From positions 1 through 56,609 of the forward strand of contig DAIRSE010000011.1 of NCBI GenBank assembly GCA_036804525.1: DNA of 56,609 nt. Direction: 5' to 3'. Origin of the DNA: JBFLVT01 sp036804525. GTDB lineage: Bacteria; Bacillota; Desulfotomaculia; Desulfotomaculales; JASEER01. How positions within the stretch are numbered: the first letter of the stretch is position 1; each line of letters opens with the position of its first letter. Under the pieces are notes generated by a model. It saw only the letters and a list, made by a program, of their open reading frames with translations, searched no databases and was not told where the DNA came from. A program made the translations under genes and the position numbers. Positions 24,827-32,033 of this stretch are shown here, piece after piece.

Positions 24827-26941
24827 ATGATCACGAAGCAAGATATCATTGACTTCATGATGAATGATGCCTACCGGCCGATGACCGAAGGGGAGCTCGT
24901 GTCGGTATTCGGCATCGCCCCTGCCGATGCCAGGCGTTTTAAGCGCCTGCTGCGGGAAATGGAGGCCGACGGGTCTATCTATGTAACGAGGGCCAGCCGG
25001 TACGGGGTGCCGCAGCGGATGAACCTGGTGGTGGGACGGCTGCAGGGCCATCCCAAGGGTTATGGCTTCGTCCTGCCGGACATTCCCGGAGCCCCGGACG
25101 TCTTCGTCGGTACCGGCGGCCTGAACGGGGCCATGCACAATGACCGGGTGGTGGTCCGCGTGTTCACCGGCCGGGACGGCCGGAGGGAGGGGGACGTCGT
25201 TAAAATTCTGCAACGGGCCAACGAGCGCGTCGTGGGGACTTTCACCCGGAGGAACAACTTGGGCTACGTTACCTGCGACGAAGCCAGGATCCCGTACGAC
25301 GTCATCATCCCCCGGGGGCGGTATCACGGCGCGAAGACCGGCGACAAGGTCGTCGCCTTAATTACGCAGTGGCCGGGCGCGAAAAGGCTGCCGGAGGGTA
25401 AGGTCGTAGAGGTGCTGGGGAAGAAGGACGACCCCAACGTCGACATGCTGGCCCTGGCCCGCAGGTATAACCTCCCCGAAATGTTTCCGGCCAAGGTGCT
25501 GAAAGAAGCAGATGCCATCCCGGAAACCATTGCGGATGAGGACCTCAGGGGCAGGCGGGACTTGCGCCTCTGGCCGATCGTCACGATCGACGGTGAGGAC
25601 GCCAAGGATCTGGACGACGCCGTCAGCATTGAAGTGCTTCCCAACGGCAGTTTCCAGCTGGGCGTGCATATCGCCGACGTTTCCTATTATGTCAGGGAAG
25701 GGACGGCTCTCGATCTTGAGGCCGCCCGCCGCGGGACCAGCTTTTACCTTCCCGGGACGGTCATCCCCATGCTGCCGCCGCGCCTGTCGAACGGCATCTG
25801 CAGCCTTAATCCCAGGGTCGACCGTCTGACCATGTCGGTCGTGATGGAGATCGACCGCGACGGGGAAGTGACGGGTTATGAGATCTTCCCTTCGGTGATC
25901 CGGACCATGGAGCGGATGACCTACACCAATGTCCGCAAGATCTTGCGGGGTGAAGACCAGGAAGTCATCAAGCGGTACGCCGGGCTGGCCGACCGCTTCC
26001 GGGCCATGGAGAAACTGGCCCTGATCCTGCGGGAGCGGCGCCTCGGGAAGGGGGCCATCGATTTCAACATTCCCGAAGCGAAGGCCGTCCTTAATGAAAA
26101 CGGCCGCCCTCTTGACATTGTCCGCGTGGAGCGTTCGATAGCCGAGCAGATTATCGAGGAGTTCATGCTGGTCGCCAACGAAACAGTCGCGACGTATCTG
26201 TACCAGAAGGGGACGCCCATGGTTTACCGTGTGCACGAGAAGCCGCAAATGGAAAAGCTGGAGGCGCTGCAGGAGTTCCTCCGCACTCTGGGATACGGGA
26301 TCAAGGGTTTTCCAAAGGTCCATCCCGGGGCCATCCAGGAACTACTCGACGAGGTGAAGGGCAAAAAGGAAGAGCGCCTGATCAATGCCGTGACTTTGCG
26401 GTCGATGCGGCAGGCCCGCTACGCCACTGAGCGCCTGGGACACTTCGGGTTGGCTTCGGAGAATTACTGCCACTTTACCTCCCCGATCCGCCGCTACCCG
26501 GACCTCCTTGTCCATCGCATCCTCCGGGAGGTCCTCGCCAAAGGCAGGCTGGACGGGAAGAGAACCAGTGAACTCAGGGAACGCCTGCCGGAGCTGGCCC
26601 GGCATTCGTCCGACCAGGAGCGCCTGGCCGTAGATGCCGAGCGCGAGGCCATGGAGATCAAGAAGGTGATGTTTATGCAAGACAAGGTCGGGGAAGTGTT
26701 TGAAGGGATCATCAGCGGCGTCACCGCCTTCGGCATCTTCGTAGAGCTCGAAAACACGGTTGAGGGCCTGGTCAACATGACCAATCTGACGGATGACTTC
26801 TATACTTACGATGAAAAGGGGTACCGCCTTGTAGGTCAGCGCACGGGGCGCATTCTCCGGCTGGGCGACGCGGTGCGGGTCAAGCTGTTGCGCTCAAGCG
26901 TCGACGACCGCCAGATCGACTTTACCCTGGCGGACCTGTAA
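24827..26941 (+). CDS. rnr: Ribonuclease R
   Basis: A 704-residue 3'-5' exoribonuclease. In order: an N-terminal helix-turn-helix, cold-shock domains (PKGYGFVLPD), the RNB catalytic domain with the metal ligands in TIDGEDAKDLDDAVSIE and HFTSPIRRYPDLLVHR, and a C-terminal S1 domain (VFEGIISGVTAFGIFVELE). The frame is open from 24785, but GGAAGAAAGGA fixes ATG 24827. In most Bacillota smpB follows; here the next gene is a FadR-type regulator. Confidence 0.94.
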   Translation: MITKQDIIDFMMNDAYRPMTEGELVSVFGIAPADARRFKRLLREMEADGSIYVTRASRYGVPQRMNLVVGRLQGHPKGYGFVLPDIPGAPDVFVGTGGLNGAMHNDRVVVRVFTGRDGRREGDVVKILQRANERVVGTFTRRNNLGYVTCDEARIPYDVIIPRGRYHGAKTGDKVVALITQWPGAKRLPEGKVVEVLGKKDDPNVDMLALARRYNLPEMFPAKVLKEADAIPETIADEDLRGRRDLRLWPIVTIDGEDAKDLDDAVSIEVLPNGSFQLGVHIADVSYYVREGTALDLEAARRGTSFYLPGTVIPMLPPRLSNGICSLNPRVDRLTMSVVMEIDRDGEVTGYEIFPSVIRTMERMTYTNVRKILRGEDQEVIKRYAGLADRFRAMEKLALILRERRLGKGAIDFNIPEAKAVLNENGRPLDIVRVERSIAEQIIEEFMLVANETVATYLYQKGTPMVYRVHEKPQMEKLEALQEFLRTLGYGIKGFPKVHPGAIQELLDEVKGKKEERLINAVTLRSMRQARYATERLGHFGLASENYCHFTSPIRRYPDLLVHRILREVLAKGRLDGKRTSELRERLPELARHSSDQERLAVDAEREAMEIKKVMFMQDKVGEVFEGIISGVTAFGIFVELENTVEGLVNMTNLTDDFYTYDEKGYRLVGQRTGRILRLGDAVRVKLLRSSVDDRQIDFTLADL

Positions 26942-26944
26942 TAT

Positions 26945-26974
26945 GGTCGTCGGTCGTCAGTCGCCGGTCGTCGG
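26945..26974. repeat. Intergenic GGTCGTC tandem repeat
   Basis: Four imperfect copies of GGTCGTC/AGTCGCC in 30 bp right after the rnr stop. Related wording occurs at 9291-9320 and 29214-29241. Non-coding. Confidence 0.55.
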
Positions 26975-27035
26975 ACTCGAAGGAATTCGCTGCGCAGTTC
27001 CACAATCCGAATGCTGATAGCCGAGTGCCGAGCGC

Positions 27036-27063
27036 GCGGGCAAAAAGCCCGCTGTTGTGTTTT
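27036..27063 (+). terminator. Terminator after rnr
   Basis: GCGGGC (27036-27041), loop AAAAA, GCCCGC (27047-27052), then TGTTGTGTTTT. Confidence 0.6.
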
Positions 27064-27161
27064 ACGGAAACTTTTTAACCAAAATAGGAGTAAGCCTCGC
27101 AGAAAGAGGCATTATTATGTATAATGTAGGACAATATGGCATTTAAGGATGTTACCGAACA

Positions 27162-27872
27162 ATGGTCAAGAAAACCGGGGAAGCAAAAACCTTGTTTGAG
27201 CCCATCGGAAAAGAAACGGTTGTCCAGGCCATCGTCCGCCGTTTTACGGAGTACCTTCTGGAGGGGGTCCTCAAGCCGGGCCAGCGTCTGCCGCCTGAGC
27301 CTGAACTGGCCGAAAGGCTCGGTGTCAGCCGTACTGCGCTGCGGGAAGCTTTAAAGATGCTGGAGGGACTGGGAATTCTCCATTCCCGCCGCCGCGGCGG
27401 GACAACCATCGCTACGGCCGTCAACAGCGAGATGTTCGATCCCCTGGTGCTCAGCCTGATCGTTGAGAAAGGCTCCAAGGATGAGCTGTACGAGCTGCGC
27501 TATATGTTCGAGCTCAACGCTATAGACATGGCCATCAAGAAAGCCACCACGAGTGACCTGGCCGGGCTGGCCGCCAACCTGGAAGCGTTTGCAAAAGCCA
27601 TTCCGGAAGGAAACCTGGATACCCTGGCCGCATTAGACCGTGAGTTTCATCTGAAGATATTGGAAATGAGCAAAAATGCTCCTTTTATCAAGATCGGGCG
27701 GACGGTCAGTTCGCTCTTCGGGAGGGCGATGCGCAAGGCTCTGGAAAGAATGGGTCCCGAACAGGTCCTGCAAAACCACCGGGACGTCTATGCGGCGCTG
27801 GTCGATCGCGACCTCGGCCGGGCCAGGGAGATCGTCCACAAAGCTTTTACAGGCAGCCGGGATTTTTTCTGA
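27162..27872 (+). CDS. FadR/GntR-family transcriptional regulator
   Basis: A 236-residue regulator. The N-terminal winged helix has LPPEPELAERLGVSRTALREALKMLEGLGIL with the wing SRRRGGTTIA. The C-terminal FCD ligand domain is all helical (YELRYMFELNAIDMAI, LAALDREFHLKILEMS). FCD regulators bind organic acids and repress nearby transport or catabolic genes. The MFS gene downstream is a possible target, but it has its own promoter. A TATAAT at 27120-27125 and a small hairpin GCCTC/GAGGC (27094-27110) precede the gene and may be its promoter and operator. Confidence 0.88.
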   Translation: MVKKTGEAKTLFEPIGKETVVQAIVRRFTEYLLEGVLKPGQRLPPEPELAERLGVSRTALREALKMLEGLGILHSRRRGGTTIATAVNSEMFDPLVLSLIVEKGSKDELYELRYMFELNAIDMAIKKATTSDLAGLAANLEAFAKAIPEGNLDTLAALDREFHLKILEMSKNAPFIKIGRTVSSLFGRAMRKALERMGPEQVLQNHRDVYAALVDRDLGRAREIVHKAFTGSRDFF

Positions 27873-27906
27873 ACAGCCAACACCCAACAGCCAATAGCCA
27901 ATGGCA
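27872..27906. repeat. Intergenic CCAACAGCCAAT-type direct repeat
   Basis: AACAGCCAA, CACCCAACAGCCAA and TAGCCAATGG follow each other just after the FadR-type gene. They form degenerate tandem copies of ACAGCCAAT. Confidence 0.5.
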
Positions 27907-27907
27907 G

Positions 27908-27935
27908 CAAAACCCCTTGTTGGGGTTTTGCTTTT
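27908..27935 (+). terminator. Terminator after the FadR-type regulator
   Basis: CAAAACCCC (27908-27916), loop TTGTT, GGGGTTTTG (27922-27930), then CTTTT. Confidence 0.85.
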
Positions 27936-27937
27936 GG

Positions 27938-27966
27938 TTGACGTTGCTGGTTTTAAGGCATATGAT
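27938..27966 (+). promoter_or_regulatory. Sigma-A promoter for the MFS gene
   Basis: TTGACG (27938-27943), a 17-base spacer and TATGAT (27961-27966), 40 bp before the MFS start codon. Confidence 0.75.
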
Positions 27967-28006
27967 AGTAGCATTGTGATCATTGGTTATTAATCGGGTG
28001 GAGATT

Positions 28007-29191
28007 ATGCACCGTATCGTTTATCTCCTTTGCCTGGGCCATCTGGTCGTCGATCTGAATAACGGCGCCCTGCCGGTTCTGCTGCCCGTTCTCCAGGAAG
28101 CCTTTCGTTTATCCTATACAGCGGTCGGCAGCGTGGTTTTAATCGCCAACCTCAGTTCCTCGATCATTCAACCGGTTTTCGGCCTCCTAAGCGACCGGTT
28201 TTCCTTTCGCTGGCTGATCCCCGTGGGTGTGATTGCTGCTGCCGGGGGCCTGGCCCTGGCCGGCCTGGCTCCTTCGTATGCGTTCGTCCTGGCGGGGGTC
28301 TTCTTGAGTGGTCTCGGGATCGCCGCTTTTCACCCTGAAGGTTCCCGGGTGACCTTTCACGCTTCGGGTACGCGCAAAGGAGCGGCGGCGGCTGTCTTCA
28401 GCATCGGCGGTAATATCGGCTTTGGGTTAGGCCCGATGCTGGCGGCCGCCCTGATTGCCTGGCAGGGCAGGGGCGGAATGGTCGGCCTGCTGGTCCCTGC
28501 CGCGATTATAGGAGGGGCTCTCTGGCTGGCAATGCCGGTAATGAAAAGGGCCACCGCCGCCGATGAAGCGTCCTTTAGAAAGGAAGTAGCCGCAAACAGC
28601 CGTCCCGGCAACAACTGGCCGGCGATGGTTCTTTTAACGGCCCTGGTTACACTGCGTTCCTGGACGCATTTCGGCGTGATGACCTTCCTTCCCTTATACT
28701 ACAAGAACCACCTGCAGCTGGGGACCGGTTCCGGGGCGACCCTGCTGACGGTGTTCCTGCTGTCCGGGGCTGTCGGTACCCTTGTGGGAGGACCGCTGGC
28801 CGACAGGTGGGGCCGGCGCAACCTGATGATACTGTCCTTCAGCCTGGTGATCCCGGCCTTGCTGGCTTTACCCTACGTCGGCGGCGTATGGAGCCTGCTG
28901 GCCACGGCGGAGGCGGGCTTTATGATCGTGGCCACCTTTTCGGTAAGTGTGGTCCTAGCCCAGGAACTGCTCCCGCGCAACGTGGGTCTGGCCTCGGGCC
29001 TGGTGATGGGTTTTGCCATCGGCATGGGAGGGGTGGGCACGGTGCTCCTGGGGTACGTCGCCGACCATTGGGGCCTCCTCAGGGCGCTCAACATCGTCGG
29101 CCTGCTCCCGGTACTGCTGCTGGTAATGACCCTGGGCTTACCCCGTTCCGAGGCTTCGCGCCAGGCCTCGGAGCACGCAACCGCAGTGTAA
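28007..29191 (+). CDS. MFS transporter, fosmidomycin-resistance (Fsr) type
   Basis: A 394-residue, 12-helix major facilitator. GHLVVDLNNGALPVLLPVLQ in the first helix is the hallmark of the Fsr-like subfamily. GLLSDRFSFRW is the loop 2-3 motif, GGPLADRWGRRNLM its repeat in the second half, and GIAAFHPEGSRVTFHASGTRKG a conserved Fsr stretch. Members export drugs such as fosmidomycin, though true substrates are usually unknown. The frame is open from 27983; ATG 28007 after GGGTGGAG fits family starts. Confidence 0.87.
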   Translation: MHRIVYLLCLGHLVVDLNNGALPVLLPVLQEAFRLSYTAVGSVVLIANLSSSIIQPVFGLLSDRFSFRWLIPVGVIAAAGGLALAGLAPSYAFVLAGVFLSGLGIAAFHPEGSRVTFHASGTRKGAAAAVFSIGGNIGFGLGPMLAAALIAWQGRGGMVGLLVPAAIIGGALWLAMPVMKRATAADEASFRKEVAANSRPGNNWPAMVLLTALVTLRSWTHFGVMTFLPLYYKNHLQLGTGSGATLLTVFLLSGAVGTLVGGPLADRWGRRNLMILSFSLVIPALLALPYVGGVWSLLATAEAGFMIVATFSVSVVLAQELLPRNVGLASGLVMGFAIGMGGVGTVLLGYVADHWGLLRALNIVGLLPVLLLVMTLGLPRSEASRQASEHATAV

Positions 29192-29213
29192 AACGGTTAG
29201 GCGCCTTCGTGCC

Positions 29214-29241
29214 AACGACGTACGACGTACGACGAGTGACG
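29214..29241. repeat. Intergenic ACGACGT tandem repeat
   Basis: Four imperfect ACGACGT units (AACGACGT, ACGACGT, ACGACGA, GTGACG) between the MFS gene and the rplM promoter. Non-coding. Confidence 0.5.
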
Positions 29242-29254
29242 TGCCTTTTTTTGC

Positions 29255-29283
29255 TTGACAGCGTTACGGCGGGTCTTTAAAAT
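29255..29283 (+). promoter_or_regulatory. Strong sigma-A promoter for rplM-rpsI
   Basis: Perfect TTGACA (29255-29260), a 17-base spacer and TAAAAT (29278-29283). The untranslated leader of about 57 nt could carry the L13 autoregulatory site known in Bacillota, but I cannot confirm its fold. Confidence 0.85.
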
Positions 29284-29347
29284 AGTGTTGTGTCACTTTA
29301 GATTGGAAATACTTTGTTTAGGTTTTGACGCTTCGGGAGGGACTGTT

Positions 29348-29776
29348 TTGAATACTTTCATGGCCAAGGCCGGAGAAATTGAACGCAAGTGGTACGTCAT
29401 CGATGCCGAGGGGAAGCATCTTGGCCGTTTGGCTGCTGAGGCTGCAGCTATCCTGCGGGGTAAGCACAAGCCGATCTTTACGCCTCACGTTGATACCGGC
29501 GACCACGTAATCGTTATCAACGCCGACAAAGTCGTCCTGACCGGCGACAAGCTGGACAAGAAGATCTATTACCGGCATTCGGGTTATCCCGGCGGGCTTA
29601 AATCCATGACCTACCGCACTTTCCTGGCCAGGAAGCCGGAAGAGGCCGTGCGCAAGGCCATTGTCGGGATGCTGCCGCACAACAAACTCGGCGCGCAGAT
29701 GGCCAAGAAGCTCAAGGTTTACAGGGGCCCCGAACACCCGCACGAAGCCCAGAAGCCGGAAGTCTGGTCGCGATAA
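29348..29776 (+). CDS. rplM: 50S ribosomal protein L13
   Basis: A 142-residue ribosomal protein. ERKWYVIDAEGKHLGRLA is the universal N-terminus; DHVIVINADKVVLTGDKLDKK and VRKAIVGMLPHNKLG follow. The frame runs back to 29255, but GGGAGG at 29335-29340 and the usual family start (xNTFMAKxxEIERKW) select TTG 29348. Co-transcribed with rpsI. Confidence 0.97.
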   Translation: MNTFMAKAGEIERKWYVIDAEGKHLGRLAAEAAAILRGKHKPIFTPHVDTGDHVIVINADKVVLTGDKLDKKIYYRHSGYPGGLKSMTYRTFLARKPEEAVRKAIVGMLPHNKLGAQMAKKLKVYRGPEHPHEAQKPEVWSR

Positions 29777-29795
29777 AGGAGGGGTAGAGAAGTAA

Positions 29796-30188
29796 ATGGC
29801 GCAGGTACAGTTTTACGGCACCGGAAGAAGAAAGAATGCCATTGCGCGCGTTTACCTGGTTCCCGGTAAGGGAGAGGTTAGAATTAATGCTCGTAACGCC
29901 GACGCCTACCTCGGGCGGCGTACCCTGGAGACTATTGTGCGCCAGCCGCTGGAAGTCACCGGGACAAACGGTCGCTTTGACGTTATCGCCAAGGTTCTCG
30001 GCGGAGGCTTAAGCGGTCAGGCGGGAGCTGTCCGGTTGGGCATCGCCAGGGCGCTCATCCAGGCCGACCCGAACCTCCGGCCCGTATTAAAAAAGGCCGG
30101 GTTCCTGACCCGCGATCCGCGGATGAAGGAACGCCGCAAGTACGGTCTGAAAAAGGCCCGTCGCGCTCCGCAGTTCTCCAAGCGTTAA
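29796..30188 (+). CDS. rpsI: 30S ribosomal protein S9
   Basis: A 130-residue protein with YGTGRRKNAIARVYLVPGKG at the N-terminus, GGGLSGQAGAVRLGIARALI in the middle and the basic tail ARRAPQFSKR that reaches the ribosomal P site. AAAGGAGGGG precedes ATG 29796. Normal family length. Confidence 0.97.
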   Translation: MAQVQFYGTGRRKNAIARVYLVPGKGEVRINARNADAYLGRRTLETIVRQPLEVTGTNGRFDVIAKVLGGGLSGQAGAVRLGIARALIQADPNLRPVLKKAGFLTRDPRMKERRKYGLKKARRAPQFSKR

Positions 30189-30217
30189 AATCTTGTTTCC
30201 GAACTTAAAAGCAATTC

Positions 30218-30250
30218 AAAAAGCGGTCGCTTAAGCGATCGCTTTTTTAA
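30218..30250 (+). terminator. Terminator after rpsI
   Basis: AAAGCGGTCGC and GCGATCGCTTTTTT pair around TTAA (30231-30234), with one G-U pair. The A-rich left side also allows use from the convergent cwlD. Confidence 0.88.
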
Positions 30251-30265
30251 ATAATGGACTCTTGA

Positions 30266-31057
30266 TCACGGGACTTCTAGCGGTGCCTGCCTTCGCTGGA
30301 AGGTTTCAATAATCTTGTCGTCAATCCACTTTGTTGCGGGCATGGCTTCCTGGGCGAAATAGGAGACCACGCCCGCATAGATGGCCAGGGCCACCCTCGC
30401 CTGGTACTCCGGGTCCTTTAGAAGCTCACGTTCGGTGGGGTTGCTCAGGTAACCCGTTTCCACGATGACGGCCGGGACCCGCGTCTCGCGTGTGATGAAG
30501 TAATCGATCTCCTTGGGAACACGCTGAGTGTTGCCGAGGATGCGTATTAATTCCGCCTGGATGGCCTGGCTGACGCGCTTTGACTCTTCGGAGCCGGGCT
30601 GCGAAAAGGTCTGTGCCCCGCGCTCGCCCGGATCGTGAAAGTTATTGCAGTGGATGCTGATCAGGAGATCGGCGTTAGTCTCGTTGGCGATGCGGGCGCG
30701 CTCGGCCAGGTCGGCGCGCTGTCGCTCGATGATTCGCCTGTCCTCGGTGCGGGTGAGAATCACCCTGGCTCCCCCCTGGCGCAGGTAATCGGCGAGTTTG
30801 AGGGCGATCGGCAGGGTAATGTCCTTCTCGAAGGTCCCATCCGGAGCCCTGGCGCCCGAGTCTTTACCCCCGTGCCCGGGGTCGACAACGATGGTTTTAT
30901 TCGCCAGTAGCCAGGAAAGGGCCGCTATCGTCCTTTCGTGCAGGTAGCGGTCAGCCCACCGGTAGCCTGTCCAGCACAGGTATGCGAAAGAAACCAGCAT
31001 GAAGAAGGCCAGTGCATGCCATGCCCGAAGGCGGCAAGCTGCAACCCAGACTGGCAA
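30266..31057 (-). CDS. cwlD: Sporulation N-acetylmuramoyl-L-alanine amidase CwlD
   Basis: An Amidase_3 zinc enzyme of about 263 residues that trims peptide side chains so spore-cortex muramic lactam can form. A single N-terminal membrane helix is followed by the zinc and catalytic motifs VVDPGHGGKDSGA, SIHCNNF and VIVETGYLSNPTE. The usual partner location, just after rplM-rpsI, supports CwlD over a vegetative amidase. On the minus strand AGGAGGT (31070-31064) touches ATG 31063 with no gap but stands six bases from TTG 31057, so I place the start at the TTG. It implies a spore-former. Confidence 0.9.
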   Translation of the reverse strand: MPVWVAACRLRAWHALAFFMLVSFAYLCWTGYRWADRYLHERTIAALSWLLANKTIVVDPGHGGKDSGARAPDGTFEKDITLPIALKLADYLRQGGARVILTRTEDRRIIERQRADLAERARIANETNADLLISIHCNNFHDPGERGAQTFSQPGSEESKRVSQAIQAELIRILGNTQRVPKEIDYFITRETRVPAVIVETGYLSNPTERELLKDPEYQARVALAIYAGVVSYFAQEAMPATKWIDDKIIETFQRRQAPLEVP

Positions 31058-31224
31058 AATCATACCTCCTTTCCAGCATCTCACACCATGTCTATGCCGC
31101 CTTGAAGAAACCTATGACAGTTCGGTTGTCAGTCGTCTGGCAACGGTCAAAACCGCGGGCGTAGCCCGCCTCATGGGCTGGTAATTCGCCGGACAAACGG
31201 TTATATTGAGGGTGGGAGGTAGTG

Positions 31225-31542
31225 TTGGATATGATCATCGCCCATTTGGTAAAGGGGAAGCTGAGCGGCCGTCTGTGTTTCGACGGAGTTCAGACTTTTT
31301 TTGAGGACACCGCGGAGGAGATCGCCGAGGCGATCCGACCTTATCTCGACCGGCCGCTGGAGTACAAGACAAGCGAATGGGTGAACGGGGAGAAGGTCAA
31401 GACCCGGTGTATCGCCCCGCCGAACACAATCGAGCATTTCAGCGCCCTGGTTTGGTTTTACGTCCCCTGCAAGGCCGGGGTGGGCATAGCGCACATCCAG
31501 AACCAGATCGAAGCCGATGCACCGACCGAGGACGAGGGATGA
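31225..31542 (+). CDS. Hypothetical protein, 105 residues
   Basis: I do not recognise this protein. It has no signal peptide or membrane segment, and a balanced composition. An early LVKGKLSGRLCFDGVQTFFED and a later aromatic strand HFSALVWFYVPCKAGVGIAHI suggest a small alpha/beta fold. GGGAGGT at 31214-31220 sits five bases before TTG 31225; GTG 31222 is too close and ATG 31231 is also possible. It stands alone between cwlD and a structured RNA region. Confidence 0.6.
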   Translation: MDMIIAHLVKGKLSGRLCFDGVQTFFEDTAEEIAEAIRPYLDRPLEYKTSEWVNGEKVKTRCIAPPNTIEHFSALVWFYVPCKAGVGIAHIQNQIEADAPTEDEG

Positions 31543-31639
31543 GGCGGAAGAACGGCTGTATACTCCCGGCAGTGCGGGTGCGGTCTGGTTAAGGCCTTGA
31601 TTCTGATTAGGTAGGTAATAAGATGATCCAAAGCGAAGC

Positions 31640-31666
31640 AGGAATTCGCTGTTTTCTGGCGAAAAA
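31640..31666 (+). promoter_or_regulatory. Sigma-H-type promoter ahead of the leader RNA
   Basis: AGGAATT (31640-31646), 11 bases, then GGCGAAAAA (31658-31666), close to the sigma-H pattern AGGAWWW-N11/12-RnnGAATWW. An overlapping sigma-A-like pair, TTGATT (31597) and TAAGAT (31619), lies upstream. Confidence 0.5.
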
Positions 31667-31672
31667 CACCTT

Positions 31673-31990
31673 GCAGCGGATAGCAGGGCAGAGAAGGCCC
31701 GCTTAGACCGGCTCGAAGCCGGATTTTGAAGCCCCGCGGGGTGAAAGCCGCGAGGGATGAAACGGCTTTTGCGCACAGGTTCGGCTGAGGACCGTTTCCC
31801 GGGGGTCAGTTCTGTGCGCGAAGAGGAGGTCGGGAGCACCGGCGGACAGTGGTTTTTTAAACGGCGAGACATAGGCCGGGGGTGCTCGAACCGAGATCTC
31901 CCCGGTGCGCTTTTGTATTTATATAGAAAAAAAGGCCACGGAGGCTTAGAACCCGCCCGAAGGCGGATGGCTCTGTGGCCTTTCGGTTTC
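31673..31990 (+). ncRNA. Unassigned structured leader RNA ending in a terminator
   Basis: About 318 nt with no supported gene. Successive hairpins include CCGGCT/AGCCGG (about 31710-31724), CCCCG/CGGGG, AAAGCCG/CGGCTTT, TGCGCACAG/CTGTGCGCG (about 31771-31822) and GAGCACCGGC with GCCGGGGGTGCTC. The series closes with a 13-bp terminator 43 nt before the ABC-transporter start codon. A promoter, a dense fold and a terminator in front of a transporter is the layout of a riboswitch or attenuator. I compared it by eye with cobalamin, SAM, lysine, glycine, c-di-GMP, T-box, RNase P, tmRNA and SRP RNA signatures and found no match. Confidence 0.55.
31931..31989 (+). terminator. Terminator just upstream of the ABC-transporter operon
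   Basis: AAAGGCCACGGAG (31931-31943) pairs with CTCTGTGGCCTTT (31971-31983), with an inner CCGCC/GGCGG stem, then CGGTTT. The T-run is modest but the stem is long. Its position suggests attenuation. Confidence 0.65.
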
Positions 31991-32033
31991 TGAACGGCAA
32001 TTAATGCAATTAGTGTGGAGGAGGTTACAGCCA

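Noticed and set aside
31830..31905. tRNA-like GGTTCGA stretch on the minus strand
   Set aside because: No acceptor stem, anticodon arm or D-arm can be drawn around it.
31620..31990. RNase P RNA, tmRNA or SRP RNA in the structured region
   Set aside because: None of the diagnostic cores is present: no GAGGAAAGTCC, no tag-peptide frame with ALAA, no SRP domain IV loop.
31757..31993. 78-codon frame within the structured leader region
   Set aside because: It has no ribosome site, it crosses the terminator hairpin and its composition is not protein-like.
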